Shown here one piece after another: positions 48,597-60,831 of a stretch of DNA of 64,000 nucleotides (its first letter is position 1; each line of letters starts with the position of its first letter). The translations under genes were made by a program, and so were the position numbers. The notes under the pieces were generated by a model. The model ran no database searches. It saw nothing but the letters and a program-made list of their open reading frames with translations, and was not told the DNA's origin. Source of the stretch: Reticulascus tulasneorum (Eukaryota > Ascomycota > Sordariomycetes > Glomerellales > Reticulascaceae); assembly GCA_001557505.1 (NCBI GenBank), contig LSAX01000006.1:1178001-1242000 (forward strand), given 5' to 3'.

Positions 48597-49749
48597 AGAG
48601 ATTCTCTGTTCCTTATATAATGCGACTGGTTATCTTAAGAGCGAGTCGTGATGGTCGATGAGGCTTAACCATGGTATACCTGTCTGTCTGGTTTTCTGGT
48701 TGTCTGGTTCTTTGGGGGGTGGTTGACGCATGGGCAGCTGCTTTTAGATTCCAACTTTTGCCGGCTCGAATAAATCGAATACTCGTCTACACTGCTTCTT
48801 TGTATATCATGAAGTCCCATTGGCAGTGTCGCTTACAATCTGGGGAAATACTTGCGGTGCGGCGATGTGTACATTTCATGCTCCTTCTCGGCCGTTGCTA
48901 ACCCCGAGTATGGCCGTTCGAGAGCTACTGGGTACAGAACGTACCCACCACTGTGGGTGAATCTTCTGCCGAGCAGTCGCATATGTCCGGCAGGCAGCCA
49001 TCTGCCTTTCACAGGGCACGTAACTTTAGTGTATCCCGAGAAAATCTTTTTGGACCTCTGTTAAGACCGCTGCGTGTTCCATATCCCCGTCGTCCAGTTG
49101 CGTTGATCCGCAAATGATTGGGCACCAAGCCAGCCAGCGGCTGACAGTCTGGGCGTCGGTCCCAAACTCCGCAACGGGCGGGATCTTCAACTTGCAGGAT
49201 CTGATAACTAAAACCCCACCATCCCAACCCAGCAACTCAACCTTTCGTCGCCAAAAGTGGCGCTCCCCCTTGACGCACGAGGAGCTGACGAAATATGACG
49301 AATGCGTACACGTATGTTATCGTCTGAGGGGCATGTCCGACGGGTGATCTATCATATACCCGAGCCTGCGTCGTAGATACGAGCGGACGGGTTGGTTCTT
49401 CATTCCTCACCGCTCTGGGTCCTTAATAAGGAGGCCAGCCTGGATCATAATTAGGTGGGACACTCAACCCGCCTGTCTAAATTGGTCATCCAGTTCCAGA
49501 CATTGGCGGATAGTGAGATGGCACTAGTTGGAATGGAAGGCGTTACCAGATCTCTTCAAAGTGGAACAAGAAGGTAATCTGGCCAAGACCGCGCTGTTCT
49601 CCTAGCCTTATTCCCAACATCCACGTCAGTGGGTTCTTCGAGATTTAGTGAAGCCCACTTATCCCACTTCCCGGGTGGTGGGCCGATACGGAGCCGCCGT
49701 ACCGAGGACAGTTGCCCATCGTTTTAAAAAAAAAATCGCATTTATAAGT
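48597..49749. other. Intergenic between GPAT and APD1
   Basis: No gene seen in 1.15 kb. The right end has a poly(A)-like run (about 49726-49736) and a TTTATAAG element directly before the APD1 start codon. Confidence 0.5.
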
Positions 49750-50926
49750 ATGGCGTCTGTCGAACTCCCTCCCATGCCTGCCAAGCAAAAAATGGCGGTC
49801 GCATTCAAATCGCTGCTGGGGGGCGCCAAGAAGCTCGTCATCGGCGGCGACGACACGGAGAGCACACCAGCCAAGATCTCCGAGCTATTCCCGAAGACCG
49901 ATCCCGCCGTCGACGGCGACGATTGCTCCCACGACTGCAGTTCGTGCGCGGTCCACTACCCCCGGGGCTTCAAGATCGAAGAGAGCGACGTGCTGTACGG
50001 GGGCGTCCAGTGGAGCACGCATGTTCTTGTGGCGACGAACAAGAGCGATTGGGTGCGGGATGTGGCGGATGAGAAGGGGAGTGTGATGCAGGCCATTGGC
50101 AAGGCCGAGAAGCCTGGCAATGGGGTACGTGAGGCTCTGAGAACTGGCGGGGGTTTACTCGAGGTGACAGTGCTGACTTCCGAGTTAGAAGATGATGTTG
50201 TCCGCTTCGAATATATGCACGCCGCATGGGACCACTGATTACAAGGAGCCGACCACTGTCCTTCTTCTCCCTGCTTTCACGATAATAGACCACGTAACGC
50301 CCGAGAGCGTTCCTTCACTACTATCTGAGTTCGTCGGGAATGCGCCAACGAATACGACACCTCTCGCACCCATCGCCCTACCGAAGGCGCTACCTCCTCC
50401 ACCACCCGCCGAGTCGAACGGCACACCTGCGCCTCCTCTCCCACCACAGCTCTCCCGGCGTCCCTGCCCACACAGCGCACTCATCCTCCTCTGCTCGCAA
50501 AAGACCCGCGATGCCCGCTGCGGCCAGAGCGCACCGCTCCTGCGGAAGGAGCTCGAGCGGCAGCTACGGCCGCTCGGCCTATACCGTGACCTCGACGACG
50601 AACGGCCGGGCGGCGTTGGTATCTACTTCATCTCACACGTCGGAGGACACAAATACTCGGCGAACGTGATGATATATCGGAGGCCGGACGCGTTCGGCCT
50701 GGACAAGGTCGAGCGGGCGAAGGAGGCCGAGGCGAAGCCGAAGAAGTTCGTGGCCTTGCCGGACGAGGAGGACGTGGGTGCCGCGCAGTGCTTGTGGCTT
50801 GCGAGGGTGAAGCCGGAGGATTGCGAGAACATCGTCAAGTACACGGTGCTTCAGGGGAAGCTTGTTAAGCCAGAATCTCAGCTACGAGGCGGCTTTGATC
50901 GGTCCAAGGGTTTGATAAGCTGGTGA
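49750..50926 (+). CDS. APD1: Apd1/Aim32 sucrase-ferredoxin-like protein ([2Fe-2S] thioredoxin-fold)
   Basis: Two exons: 49750-50124 and 50189-50926, coding for 370 residues. Domain landmarks in order: a Cys-rich site DDCSHDCSSCAVHYP, GVQWSTHVLVATNKSDWVRDV, a variable Pro-rich insert, ALILLCSQKTRDARCG, then HVGGHKYSANVMIY and ECIV-like C-terminal features. The sucrase/ferredoxin-like family binds a [2Fe-2S] cluster through two Cys plus two His in the second half; SHVGGHKYS supplies an H-x3-H pair. Yeast Apd1 is cytosolic and linked to metal and drug tolerance; Aim32 is mitochondrial. The ATG at 49750 is the first in frame; an upstream extension would need a GTG start. The intron joins in phase 0, giving GNGKMMLSASN. 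Confidence 0.87.
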
Positions 50927-52047
50927 TTACAGCGATCTCGCAACCACTTGCTTAAAATCACGACCACCTCGAAGCTGGGAGTATTTTCCCTTTCACTCAG
51001 CTTGCTTTGGTATTGCCGCTTACGACTTGTTCTACCGAAGACTGGATGTGTGCTCCGACACGAAGCATCTGCATGTGATCCTTGGGTTTTGAGCTCAACT
51101 ATCCTCGATATAGCACCAGTTTTCTAAAGACCATGAAATTGGGTCGCCAAGCGCGTATGGGATTCAGGAGCGTATACGCGGCACTGGGAGGAGGTGATCG
51201 ATCACTGAAAGGATTAAATTTTCTGGTTGGGGAACGGATATCCAAGATTAAAACTCAAACCGGCTCTCTCGGCGCGGTTTGATGAGACGTCCAGGATGTT
51301 CTACGTTAGTGCTGTTTACATAGAGGGAACGGAGCCGCAATAGATTATCTTCGACACAGCATCCCAGCCTTCGTTATCTACGTACGTAGTGGATTCTTGC
51401 GGCCCTCATAGACACTACATAGTACTCAAGGGCTAAGTACTAGAGAATTGTATTACACGTTTTTCGGGCTTCTGTGGTCATCGCAAGTTGTCTCACGCCG
51501 AGGTGCTTTGCCAACCCATGACGGGAATGTCGTTCTCCTCTCCGGATGGTCCTACTATGCCTGCCCGGACCAGAACTTACGGCGGACGCGAAAGTTTGGG
51601 AAATATGAGTGAGAGCGTAAACAATAGCCTATTGAGTTATCTAGTAGGGTGTTTAGGCACGGCACTATAATAATACATTACATACAGGTGCCACAATAAT
51701 CTGCACTCTGCGATCGATGGCCAATGTTTCGCACCCCGCACCTTGCAAAAGAAAATGGTCGTCGCTCCGCAAGCGATAAGAAATCTCATCACCCGGGCAA
51801 CGACCCACCAGTAAACATCCCACACCAATCCAGGAATGAACGAGCCACTCCAATTCACGTTCCATTCCAACAACCACAACCACGGATCTTATTTCCTCCA
51901 AATAAGATTTAGTCCTTTCTGTGCCTCATGATGGTATGATCGATTCTCATTTTCTGGAAACGTAAGGGGAACAGCATTCCGGAAGCCTATGTTAGGCATT
52001 GCATTGTTTTCTACCTCGTGGCATTTCTTTACTTGCATTCCACCATC
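50927..52047. other. Intergenic between APD1 and the GBD/FH3 gene
   Basis: No gene is supported in 1.1 kb. A 12-bp palindrome CTACGTACGTAG lies at 51378-51389. Short frames on both strands show no domain. Confidence 0.5.
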
Positions 52048-54646
52048 ATGGCCACGCCTATCGCGGACCAGAGCTTGCCTGGTACTCCTCGACAAGGACC
52101 TGGCCACCAGCGGGTCAAATCCTCTGTCTTGAAGTCGTTTATGCACAGGCGAAATCAATCAGACGGATCTAATCTTCCCCATTCGGTCTCGACACCCATC
52201 ACCGCGCGTCACGAGAGCCGCGAAGATTCGGCGGCAATGGGATTCCGCAGGCAGCAAGCGGGTGCGCTGGGGGAGCTGCAGCAGAACCAAATCGACTCGG
52301 CATCGCCTCGGAAGTCGAGAGACGAGCGGCAACCAAAGCATAGCGAGGACAGAGGTCGCTCTCCGACAAAGAGCGCCTTCAGCACCCTTTCTCTTAAGAC
52401 GAAGGACAGGGATGCTGCAAAGCTCGCGAAATCCCGCGAGCCGTCTCCCACTAAGCCGAAGAAGACGAAGTCGGCCACCAATCTCGCTGGGCTGCTGTCC
52501 CGCCCAAAGTCGTTCAGGAACTTGAGTAGGCTTGCAAAAGATGAAGAAGTTCGAGCAGCCAAAGACAAGGAAAACCGAACCCCTCCTAGTTCGGTGGCCT
52601 CTCCTGATCTTTTTGGACCTGCTCCACCTATTTATGCCCAGTTTTGCAACAGCCAGGAGCTACTGAATCAGCAGCCGAGTGGGAAAAGCTCTCTCGATTT
52701 AGGCCGGGGACAATACGCCAATGGCGCAGCGGACAACGGATTATACATGGGTGCCAAGGGAATTAAAGAACGACCAAAGTCTTTTCATCCATACCACGTC
52801 TCAAGGCATGAGGCTCGGTCGCAAGACGACCCAGGGTCGTTGTCCCCAGGGAAGAAGCATGCCCTTGACAACCCAAGAAAGCCATCTGCTTCAGAACGCA
52901 TCACAAACAAGACGCAACGACCAAAGATCTTTACGGCCTTCTCCGCAATTGGGTATAAGACGACCAGGTCACCGGCGACAAACTCTGCAGAACCTACAAT
53001 CGACCCAGAGGATGTGGATAAGCACCTGGAGGCAATGTTGGATCGCCGCAACATCCCTGAGAACCAACGGTACAAAATGCGAAACTTAGCAAACACCATC
53101 AAGATGGAGTTTATTCGCCAGGACTGGGCTGAGATGGCAGCAAAAGCCGAGCGACCGGGTACCAACGACAGCAATGCCAGTGTTGTTGATAGTACATCTG
53201 CTGTGGCAGTTGGATCGGATTGCGAGGACAACAAGCCAAAACGTACTCGAGGGAAGAGCTTCACATTGTCTCGTGGCAAGAAAGAGCCTAGTTCGCCGAC
53301 AAAGAAATCCAAGGGTGAGACTACCATCGGTCGGCACTTCAGATCCAAATCGTCAGATAGCCTTGTCGGCGATGGTCCTAGCTCAGCGGCTTCATCACCG
53401 GGCACCGGCATACTCTCGAAGATCAAGCTGGCCCACGGGCCTGGGGACTTCGTGTCTTATCTTCGAAAAGTACAGAAACCTGAGATGGTCGAGGTTGGGA
53501 AGCTTCACAAGTTACGGTTGCTTCTCAGAAATGAAACCGTGACATGGACCGAGGATTTCATCAAACAGGGCGGAATGAAAGAGGTTGTTGGGCTGCTAAA
53601 CCGAATCATAGAGGTTGAATGGAGGTGAGTGAACTTAACTGAAACTAGCTGGACTGCGCTGACGCCCGTACAGAGAGGAACACGAAGATGCCCTTCTTCA
53701 TGAAGACCTGCTATGCCTCAAGGCGCTTTGCACAACTGCGCTGGCACTCCAGTATCTTCATTCGATCCAAGCAGACCTGTTTCCGAAGCTACTGCATATG
53801 CTCTTTGACCCCGAGAAGAAGGGACCGAGCGAATTCACGACAAGGAGCATCATCACGTCTGTACTATTCACGTATATTGACTCTGCTACTCCCCAGGAGC
53901 GAGTTCCCAGAGCTCAGACGATTCTGTCGTATCTTCGTGATCCCGAACCAAAGGAAGATCATGTGCCGTTTGTCTTGGAGATGAGGCGGGATCGACCATA
54001 CCGAGTGTGGAACAAGGAGGCTGTCAGCGTCACAAAGGAGGTCTTTTGGATATTTCTTCACAACCTCAACGTTATCGCCTCGCCCACTGATAAATCGAAA
54101 GGGGGCCAAGATGCAGAAAGCTCTGCCGCCCACGCAAACCATTCAGTGGGAAACCATGCCATGAATGGTCAATATGCATACATGCTCAAACACTTCCCAC
54201 AGGAAAGACCGCCAGTCCCGGCAGCACCATATGTAGGGGGCGTAGAATGGGACGCAACGAACTACTTGGCTTCTCACCTGGACCTCATGAACGCCATCAT
54301 CGCATGCACACCGACTGCAGCACAGCGTAATACCCTCCGTAGCGACCTTCGTATATCCGGCTGGGAGCGCTGCCTCGGCGGCAGTCTACGCCTCTGCAAG
54401 GAGAAGTTCTACGGCTGCGTGCACGAAGGACTAAGGACGTGGGTGGCGGCGGCGGTGGAAGACGGCTGGGATGTAAGGGATGTTCGATATGGCCCGCCTC
54501 CCGAGACGCGTAGTCCGCCGAAGAAGAGCAATGGCCAGAAGAAACAGGTGGAAGCGGCCCCGAAGATCGAGATGCCGAAGTTGGATTTTGGGCTAGATGC
54601 TCCTGCGAGGAACCCAGCACAGGAGAATGATGTGTGGCTCTCATGA
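52048..54646 (+). CDS. GTPase-binding/FH3 (formin N-terminal-like) protein without FH2 domain
   Basis: Two exons: 52048-53624 and 53674-54646, coding for 849 residues; the start context is CACCATCATGG. The first ~310 residues are basic and Ser/Pro-rich with repeated SPTK/SPRK motifs, likely kinase sites. A diaphanous-type GTPase-binding segment begins near 320 (HLEAMLDRRNIPENQRYKM, then KMEFIRQDW). The armadillo-like FH3 region runs from about 465 to 800 (FVSYLRKVQ, WTEDFIKQGGMKEVVGLL, LLCLKALCTTALALQYL). Formins continue with FH1 and FH2; here the chain ends soon afterwards in a charged tail. It probably binds a Rho-family GTPase at the cortex without itself nucleating actin. The family assignment is firm; the biological role is inference. 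Confidence 0.8.
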
Positions 54647-55508
54647 AAAAGGCATCGGAAACTCTGCATTATCAAATCACAAGATTGGCAGCAGTGGGAC
54701 GAGGATCGAGATTGAACTGGACACTCACAGACTCAGGATTGTCGATAGAGTCTTTTTCCTTGGCTTGGTATAGTCTGTTTGGCATTTGGGAGGTTCAACT
54801 GGTTCATTGCTTGGTAATCATGTGGTTTAATGCTGGATTATGATGGCATGGTTATGAATTAATGACATGACAAAACGCGTCATCCAATCGCCGCGCTCGT
54901 GTCCTCAATGCTGGGACTGTGTGTGACATGGTAAAACCAATGAATCGTGAGACCGAGACTGACCGGATACGAGGGTGGTCTGTGATATATGCGAAAGTCT
55001 GCATGCTGGGCCGGGCCAACGTCGAGGCAGGCTAAGGCAGGCTGTGGAAGATAATGCATGAGACGCATCGTGTGCTGATCAGCTGAATATGTAAAAGACT
55101 TCCACTTGGCATCTGAACTAGCGAGAGGGCATATCCTGGTGAGCGTATCAATGTGAATACCTGTCTGAATATCATCGATATAAAGATGGTCTTGCGCAAA
55201 ATTTGACCCATTCAGCAGACTGTCCAGGGGAAAATTTCAATATATCAAAAGAATGTCGACCACGGGGAGTCCAGTTTTGCTCACAAGACGTTGTTGGGAG
55301 ACGGTTGACAACGCTCATCCGGCAAGGAGGGTCGATGGAGGATGCACGCCGTCGAGTTATGACACTTTTCTAGCGGCAGCTGACCGGTGTATCTCGTTGT
55401 ATCACACTATTCCGTGATGTGATTCGTGGTGAGCAGCCGGGAGGTCTTCCAATCACCGACAAGGGGGCAAAATTCCCGAGCTGCCCTCGCAGGAAACGAA
55501 GGAAGGAG
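54647..55508. other. Intergenic, convergent 3' ends of the GBD/FH3 and RraA-like genes
   Basis: No gene is seen in 862 bp; both flanking genes end here. Confidence 0.55.
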
Positions 55509-56260
55509 TCACAGGTTTCCCCGATGAGCCTTGAAGGCATCGTACACGGTCTTGCCCTTTAGTACATCCTCCTTGACCTTTTCATCTGCCTCTGTCAGTT
55601 TTGGAAGGAGGTCGAGGACCTGCTCGACCTTGTCCTGAGGGATAACGACGACTCCGTTGATTGGGTCACTGAAAACGAAGTCACCTGGAGTGATTATTGT
55701 CCCGTCAACATCGACAGGGACTTGAATGGCCCACGGTGTGCTGCTGACCCCCGCTCCTACAGTGGAGAGTCCTCGGGCCCAGATCTGCAACATTGAGCAC
55801 TTAGCCGGTCTGGAGACAAGGGACTTGAGCTACTCACGGGTAGGGCCGTCGCCTTTAGCTCCTCTATATCCCTGGCTCGGCCCACGACTACTATCGCTTT
55901 GGCTTGGCGGACCTTCATCCTGACAGCCATTATTCCACCACAAATGGCGTTCTTCTGGCCGTCCGGTTGTCTCAAGACAACAATCGTTCCTGGCGGTGTG
56001 AGATCTACCCAGTGCGAGCCGTCAGGAATGTTGGCCTTAGGCTCGTCCAGTGTCTGGCCCTTTGGAACGAATAGTACGGTAGACGCCGGTGCTATGGTAA
56101 TGGGAACAGCTGCGTCATTTGGTTGGCTGAAGAGATGTAGGTCGGGGATATACCCGCCTCCGGGGACTTTTAGCTTGGCGAGGGCATCGGATATGTCACA
56201 GGCTGTGTATTGTTGGAGAGCTTTGACCTGGATGCTATACGTATCGGGTGCTGGTGCCAT
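55509..56260 (-). CDS. RraA-like / HMG-CHA aldolase family protein
   Basis: Two exons: 56260-55838 and 55784-55509, coding for 232 residues, the usual size. Family landmarks: CDISDALAKL near the N-terminus, IPDLHLF, DGSHWVDLTPPGTIVVL, ICGGIMAVRMKV, GRARDIEEL, IWARGLST (start of exon 2) and PGDFVFSDPINGVVVIP. The GG...RARDIEE segment fits a G-x20-R-D-x2-E spacing used by this fold for divalent metal and 2-oxo-acid binding. Members include 4-hydroxy-4-methyl-2-oxoglutarate aldolases, oxaloacetate decarboxylases and the bacterial RNase E regulator RraA; aldolase/decarboxylase activity is more likely than RNase regulation in a fungus. The start MAPAPDTY is the first ATG; upstream frame codons offer only GTG. 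Substrate unknown. Confidence 0.85.
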
Positions 56261-59005
56261 GTTGACGGAACGTGCGAGAATCACACAAGAGAGAGAGCCA
56301 CGAATGGAAGCAGTAGCTTTGCAGGCGGAGATATGGGTTAACTTGCAGGGGTGGCGAAGCGATCAACCGTCCAACTGGTCTCAGTTTTCGGCCACTCAGG
56401 GAGGTAGATGTTTGTGTCCCAGGCAAGGACGACGGTCGGCTGTGCTTGTAATGTACTGCAACGTTCCTGATGTTGGCTTGGGTGGATTCATCCCTGGGCT
56501 GGGCGGGTTTTCTTGGAGACACACTTGGGCCGGGGAGCCGCCGCTTGAGGAGCTCCCCCCAATCAGGATGCTTCCCAATTCATGCTGTGGGTTTGATGGC
56601 AGAGAGGTGCAAGAGGCTTATGTAGGTGGGGGATGGTGGAGGGGCAAGCAAGCCAATTGTGGCCAAACGTGGGAAAGCTTGGCGGACGCCATTCCAAGCC
56701 TGGCTTCTGCAGGTTCATATCTTTCGTTGCTGGTAGCTTGTCGAAGAAGCAAGGAAGCAGTGACAATAAGGGAAACAACTCACCGCTATGTAAGCTATGC
56801 AATACCGGGGAAGGGAGACACTGGTTGGGGAACACCGGATCATTGCTAAGGAAGGGAAGAGGCGGAGTGAAGGATGCAGATACTCAGCACTCCGAATGTT
56901 TAGTCACTTGGTCGAATGCATCCCAGGGGCACACCAGGCGGATGTCCATACCGAGAAAGGAATAAGAAGCAAAGCAAGACAGGGCTGTGAGACCGGTGAA
57001 GGAAGAGCGGAAGAAGCGTAGAAGCGGTCCAAGGGCCACGGCATTAGCGTGGCTTGTCTCCCATGCTCATAGAGGTGTCATCAGAGAATATTCTCTGCCT
57101 CGTCCTGTGTTCTGTACATGTTCCCTCGTGCGGCCCTTGCCTCGCCTGCGTGTTTGCGTTACACGGATGGCATGGAGACGGACTATCCACGGCGCTGCCG
57201 AGCGGCAGATGGGATCCGGATCAGCGGTCAATGGGAGATGTTCCTCAGTGGGGGTCCAGTGTCGGAGTCTGTCCAGTCTTTGACATCTGGACCCCGTCAT
57301 TCTGACATGGGGGGCTAAAGGAGTTGTGGCGGGCGAGAGACTTTCGGCCACGATGACCCGAAAAGCCTCTGCTGCGCATGGCCTCGAGGTAAGGCAGATG
57401 TCACGTTCGAATTGTTTCGTACCCGCAAAACAATTTTCCAAGAGACGAAGCTGCTGTAATGTCTTATCGTGCGGCTACTCACGTGCAGATAGGCGGGTTA
57501 GGGGAATCAGGGGAATCCCCACGTGTGAATGCCATTTCCCTTTTAGTTTCTTTCCCTTACCACACCGCGTTCCGTCAGCCCCCCCCCCAAGGTATCTATG
57601 TGAGGGTGGTGAGATATTTCTGCATCCCTCTAATGAACCCTTGATGTAACGTGGGCGTGGATGAACTTCCCTTTCGTTACCGTAACCCCCTCTTCCGCAA
57701 GGGAGTATCATAGATACCCTGCCGACATCTGGCCTTCATATTAGTCGCCTGGACCGGCAAGGACTCGATCATCTTATCTCCCAAATCTACTCAGCACTGT
57801 GTAATTCTGACCCACGTCACTGTGGCAGGCCTCCGTTCTCTCATATCTTTGCCAACGCGAAAGAAGCAGGGACTGGCAGGGAAATACACGGGGAAGAGAT
57901 GGCAGGCTCCTGATCTGATGAGTACGAGTAAATGTTTGTCATGACTCGGAGACGGTCTGACTCGAGATGCGGTGAAGAGTGCCCAATCCTGCGGTGAGAG
58001 GCCACCATCAAATGAGACATGGCACACGATGCATCCTCAGTGATGTACATGCCTTCCTTGAGGAATGGGTGCTTCATTATCCACGGGACTGACAAGTCAG
58101 AAGTCTGTCCGTGGAAACTAACGTTGTGCTGTGGCTTGCCGCTGCACACCACACCGTGGAATCTTTCCTCTTCGAGGTAGTCCCAGGCAACTCCAGGACT
58201 GCCATATCCAGGTGGCCGGAGTTGCTAGCAGCTCAAGAAGAGGTTAAGATATCCTTGCGTCGCACCCAACCCACCAACCAAATACTAGTGACTATCGTGA
58301 AAATATCTACAAGCAGTTTGCTGCCTTGTTTGCTTTGAGACACACTACGTGGTAGTTAGTAATAATGTGCAGATGCTAAAGTGAAGTGTCGCTGCAAGCC
58401 CAAAGCTAGCCTGTGATTTCCTTGCTTGCAATCAGTGAGTGCTTACCTGTTCAAGCGGGTTACCTTAGTACATTGGTAAGACGGACGTCGAAGCAAATGT
58501 CATCACATATTTCCAAATGAGGATCCGCACAGTACGGAACCAGTCCGATCACTTGGAGAAAATCGGCCGCGCTGCCAGAACAGCACATGGAACCACGCCA
58601 CTGCAACCACACGCTTCCGAGCTACCTATTCTCTCTTTCACGCACGCACACACGCAATCACTTTCCACCCTTCTCCGTCCTCTCGCCGTCACGGCGGCCT
58701 CGATATCCAGACCTCTCTGCTTCATCACACCATAGCCGAGAAACCCAGACCACCCCTCTTTCTTTCCCCACCTCATCACCTAGTACCAGCCACCGTTCTG
58801 TTAGTTGCCGCAGGCCAACCGGGTCTCTTCGCCCTCCGCCGCTCACTCTCTTCCCAAGAAACGACGTTCGAAAAAGCGACAAGGGGACCCACCCCACCAC
58901 CAGAGCTCAGATCTCCGAAGCTTCGCTGCACGTTGTGCCGCTACGGGCAAAGGCTTCGATTCGTTTACCAACTAGGAAGCTCTTCGCTGAGCTCGTGTCT
59001 TCAAA
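56261..59005. other. 2.7 kb gene-free gap between divergent RraA-like and WBP2-like genes
   Basis: No supportable gene. The left end is the promoter of the RraA-like gene, the right end (about 58.55-59.0 kb) a pyrimidine-rich leader of the WBP2-like gene. A C10 run lies at 57579-57588. The open frame running rightwards from 55899 through 56849 is antisense to the RraA-like gene. Confidence 0.5.
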
Positions 59006-60010
59006 ATGTCGATAAAGTACGTCCGCCCATGTATGCCCTCTCGTGCTTTGCTTCCTTTCACATCGTCCCATGTCGCCCCGACCCCAGCAGTTATCCCAGC
59101 CTGCTTTGCGCCGCCCCGCCTTGTACTTTCTCATCTTCATACCCCACCTCTCTGCCTGCTCAAGATGACGGACCAGTACCTACAGGAGCAGCATGCATAC
59201 TCCATGGCTCGGGCTGTCCGTGCAGAGAGAGAGCAGTCGCGAGTTTGTTTAGACGCTGACGAACCCGCTAGCTGGGTTATGCTGAAGGAGAATGGAGACA
59301 TCGTCAGATTACCCCACGAAAACATCAGGCATCAGACCAATTCAAAAATCAGCCTAGAGCTGTCTGTCCCCAAAGAGCTTCAACAAGGCCGCACCCCATT
59401 CTCTCTCACAAGTGACAGCGGCACCGCCTATATCACCAACCAAAGAGTACGTCTTTGTCCGGAAGCTCCCGGATCGGCCAACGCTTGCTAACTCTTGACG
59501 TAACAGGTCATCTACATCCCGGCGAAGCCGACGCAGGAGTTCAAATCATTCCACGCTCCGATTTTGAACTGCGAGGATACCCATATCGGATCGAAATGGT
59601 ATGGTCCATGGTATTGGTTCGCTCCTACTAGGCCGGTCTCCCAAGGCGGCATACCCCCCGACCTTCCCCGAGTCGACCTCAAGCTGTCTTTCAATGAAGG
59701 CGGCCATAGTGTGTGGAGGGACAAGTATGAGGAGCAGAAGGAGAGGTTGGAGCACATTAGACGGATTGAACGGGAGACTGGGCACACAATAAATCTTCCC
59801 GATGAGCCATTACCAGCGTACGAGGCGAGAGACGAGACTACAACCACCGCGACCAACCTGGCACCCCAACCTTCGTTCAGCCGCTCAGCAAGCGGAGCAA
59901 GTCAGAATAACCGGCCCAGTGAACCACCGCCCGACTACGACGAGGCGCAAGCTCAAGCAATCAGCGGACGGCTTGAGGATCATATCCGGGATGAATCCGA
60001 GAGGGCATAA
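59006..60010 (+). CDS. WBP2-like GRAM-domain protein (UPF0664 type)
   Basis: Three exons: a tiny 11-nt coding exon 59006-59016, then 59272-59446 and 59507-60010, coding for 229 residues. Splicing yields MSINWVMLKENGDIV, the usual start of this family. A GRAM/PH-like domain covers about residues 1-130 (ITNQRVIYIPA, PILNCEDTHIGSKWYGPWYW). A charged helix follows, then a C-terminal region with LPAYEA and PPPDYDE (a PPxY WW-domain ligand). WBP2 proteins are adaptors binding WW-domain proteins such as Nedd4/Rsp5 ligases; fungal members are described as stress-induced. Intron 1 (255 nt, CTGAC branch, TAG acceptor) contains no stop in the gene's frame, so intron retention or an internal ATG at 59165 (MTDQYLQEQ) would give a longer N-terminus. 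Confidence 0.85.
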
Positions 60011-60831
60011 TCGGCTTGAGCTGCCAAAGTGGGACTTGGCTGCGCGCGGGTCTAGTTGCTGTGTTTGACTTGGTTGAGAGCACAGCAAGTAATTGCGAGA
60101 CGGCAGGGTCGATTGCCTATCGACGGTGTGTCTATTGTCTACGACGTATGAGAACACGGATATCCGCGTATGAAAGCCTTCGAATTTGTCTTTAAACTTT
60201 ACATGTATCATAGCGGCGGATTGAGCGACTTGCTGGCAGCATCGAGCCAAATTGATCCAGGAGGCCCCTACCCTCCTTTTGTATACTTTTTCTTATTGTT
60301 CTTTTGACTGATAAGCTCGCCTCACTGGCGATATGCATGGAGCAATCTCAGTTTTCTCTGAAGTAGACGAGGAAAGGGGGCGATGGGATAACTGGTTGCC
60401 GACGTTGCGATTTATTTCAAATTCATTCGTAAGAATATTGCTTGAGGATATTAGAATGCTCTAGGCATATTGTAAGAATCACCTTCACAAATGTGTCCTA
60501 AGAGCGAGTTATAAGATCTAGCATCCCAGTGGTTCACCAGAGGGCCCCGATAGATGCTAGTAACATGAAATAGGTTTGTAGGCAAGTTAGCTTGCGAGGT
60601 CTGCAATTGATTGAAACATGATGAAGATCTCCCGGTAATGAATCGCGACGGCGAGGAGCTTGGGCCACTACAAGTCACGTGTCGTTAGTCATCAGGTAAC
60701 TCCGTCGGAACCAATCAAAATGCCTCAATTCAGAATCATTTTCGCATCATCATTTCGAACCGAGAGCTCCCGACATCTTCCTTCATCTTTCCAGACATTA
60801 CCTGAAGTCGGAGAGCACCTAATCGAACACA
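60011..60831. other. Intergenic between the WBP2-like gene and QCR6
   Basis: No gene seen in 821 bp; it holds the upstream 3' UTR and the QCR6 promoter. An ATG at 60720 opens a 48-codon frame ending at 60866, overlapping the QCR6 start in another frame. Confidence 0.5.

Noticed and set aside
49648..49749. A basic, acid-free N-terminal extension of APD1 that would look like a mitochondrial presequence
   Set aside because: The extension has no ATG; its first codon would be GTG, and a poly(A)/TATA-like stretch sits within it, so it is probably promoter or leader.
55899..56849. A 316-codon plus-strand open frame
   Set aside because: It is antisense to the RraA-like exon and continues into its promoter; no domain, and the minus strand has a complete conserved protein.
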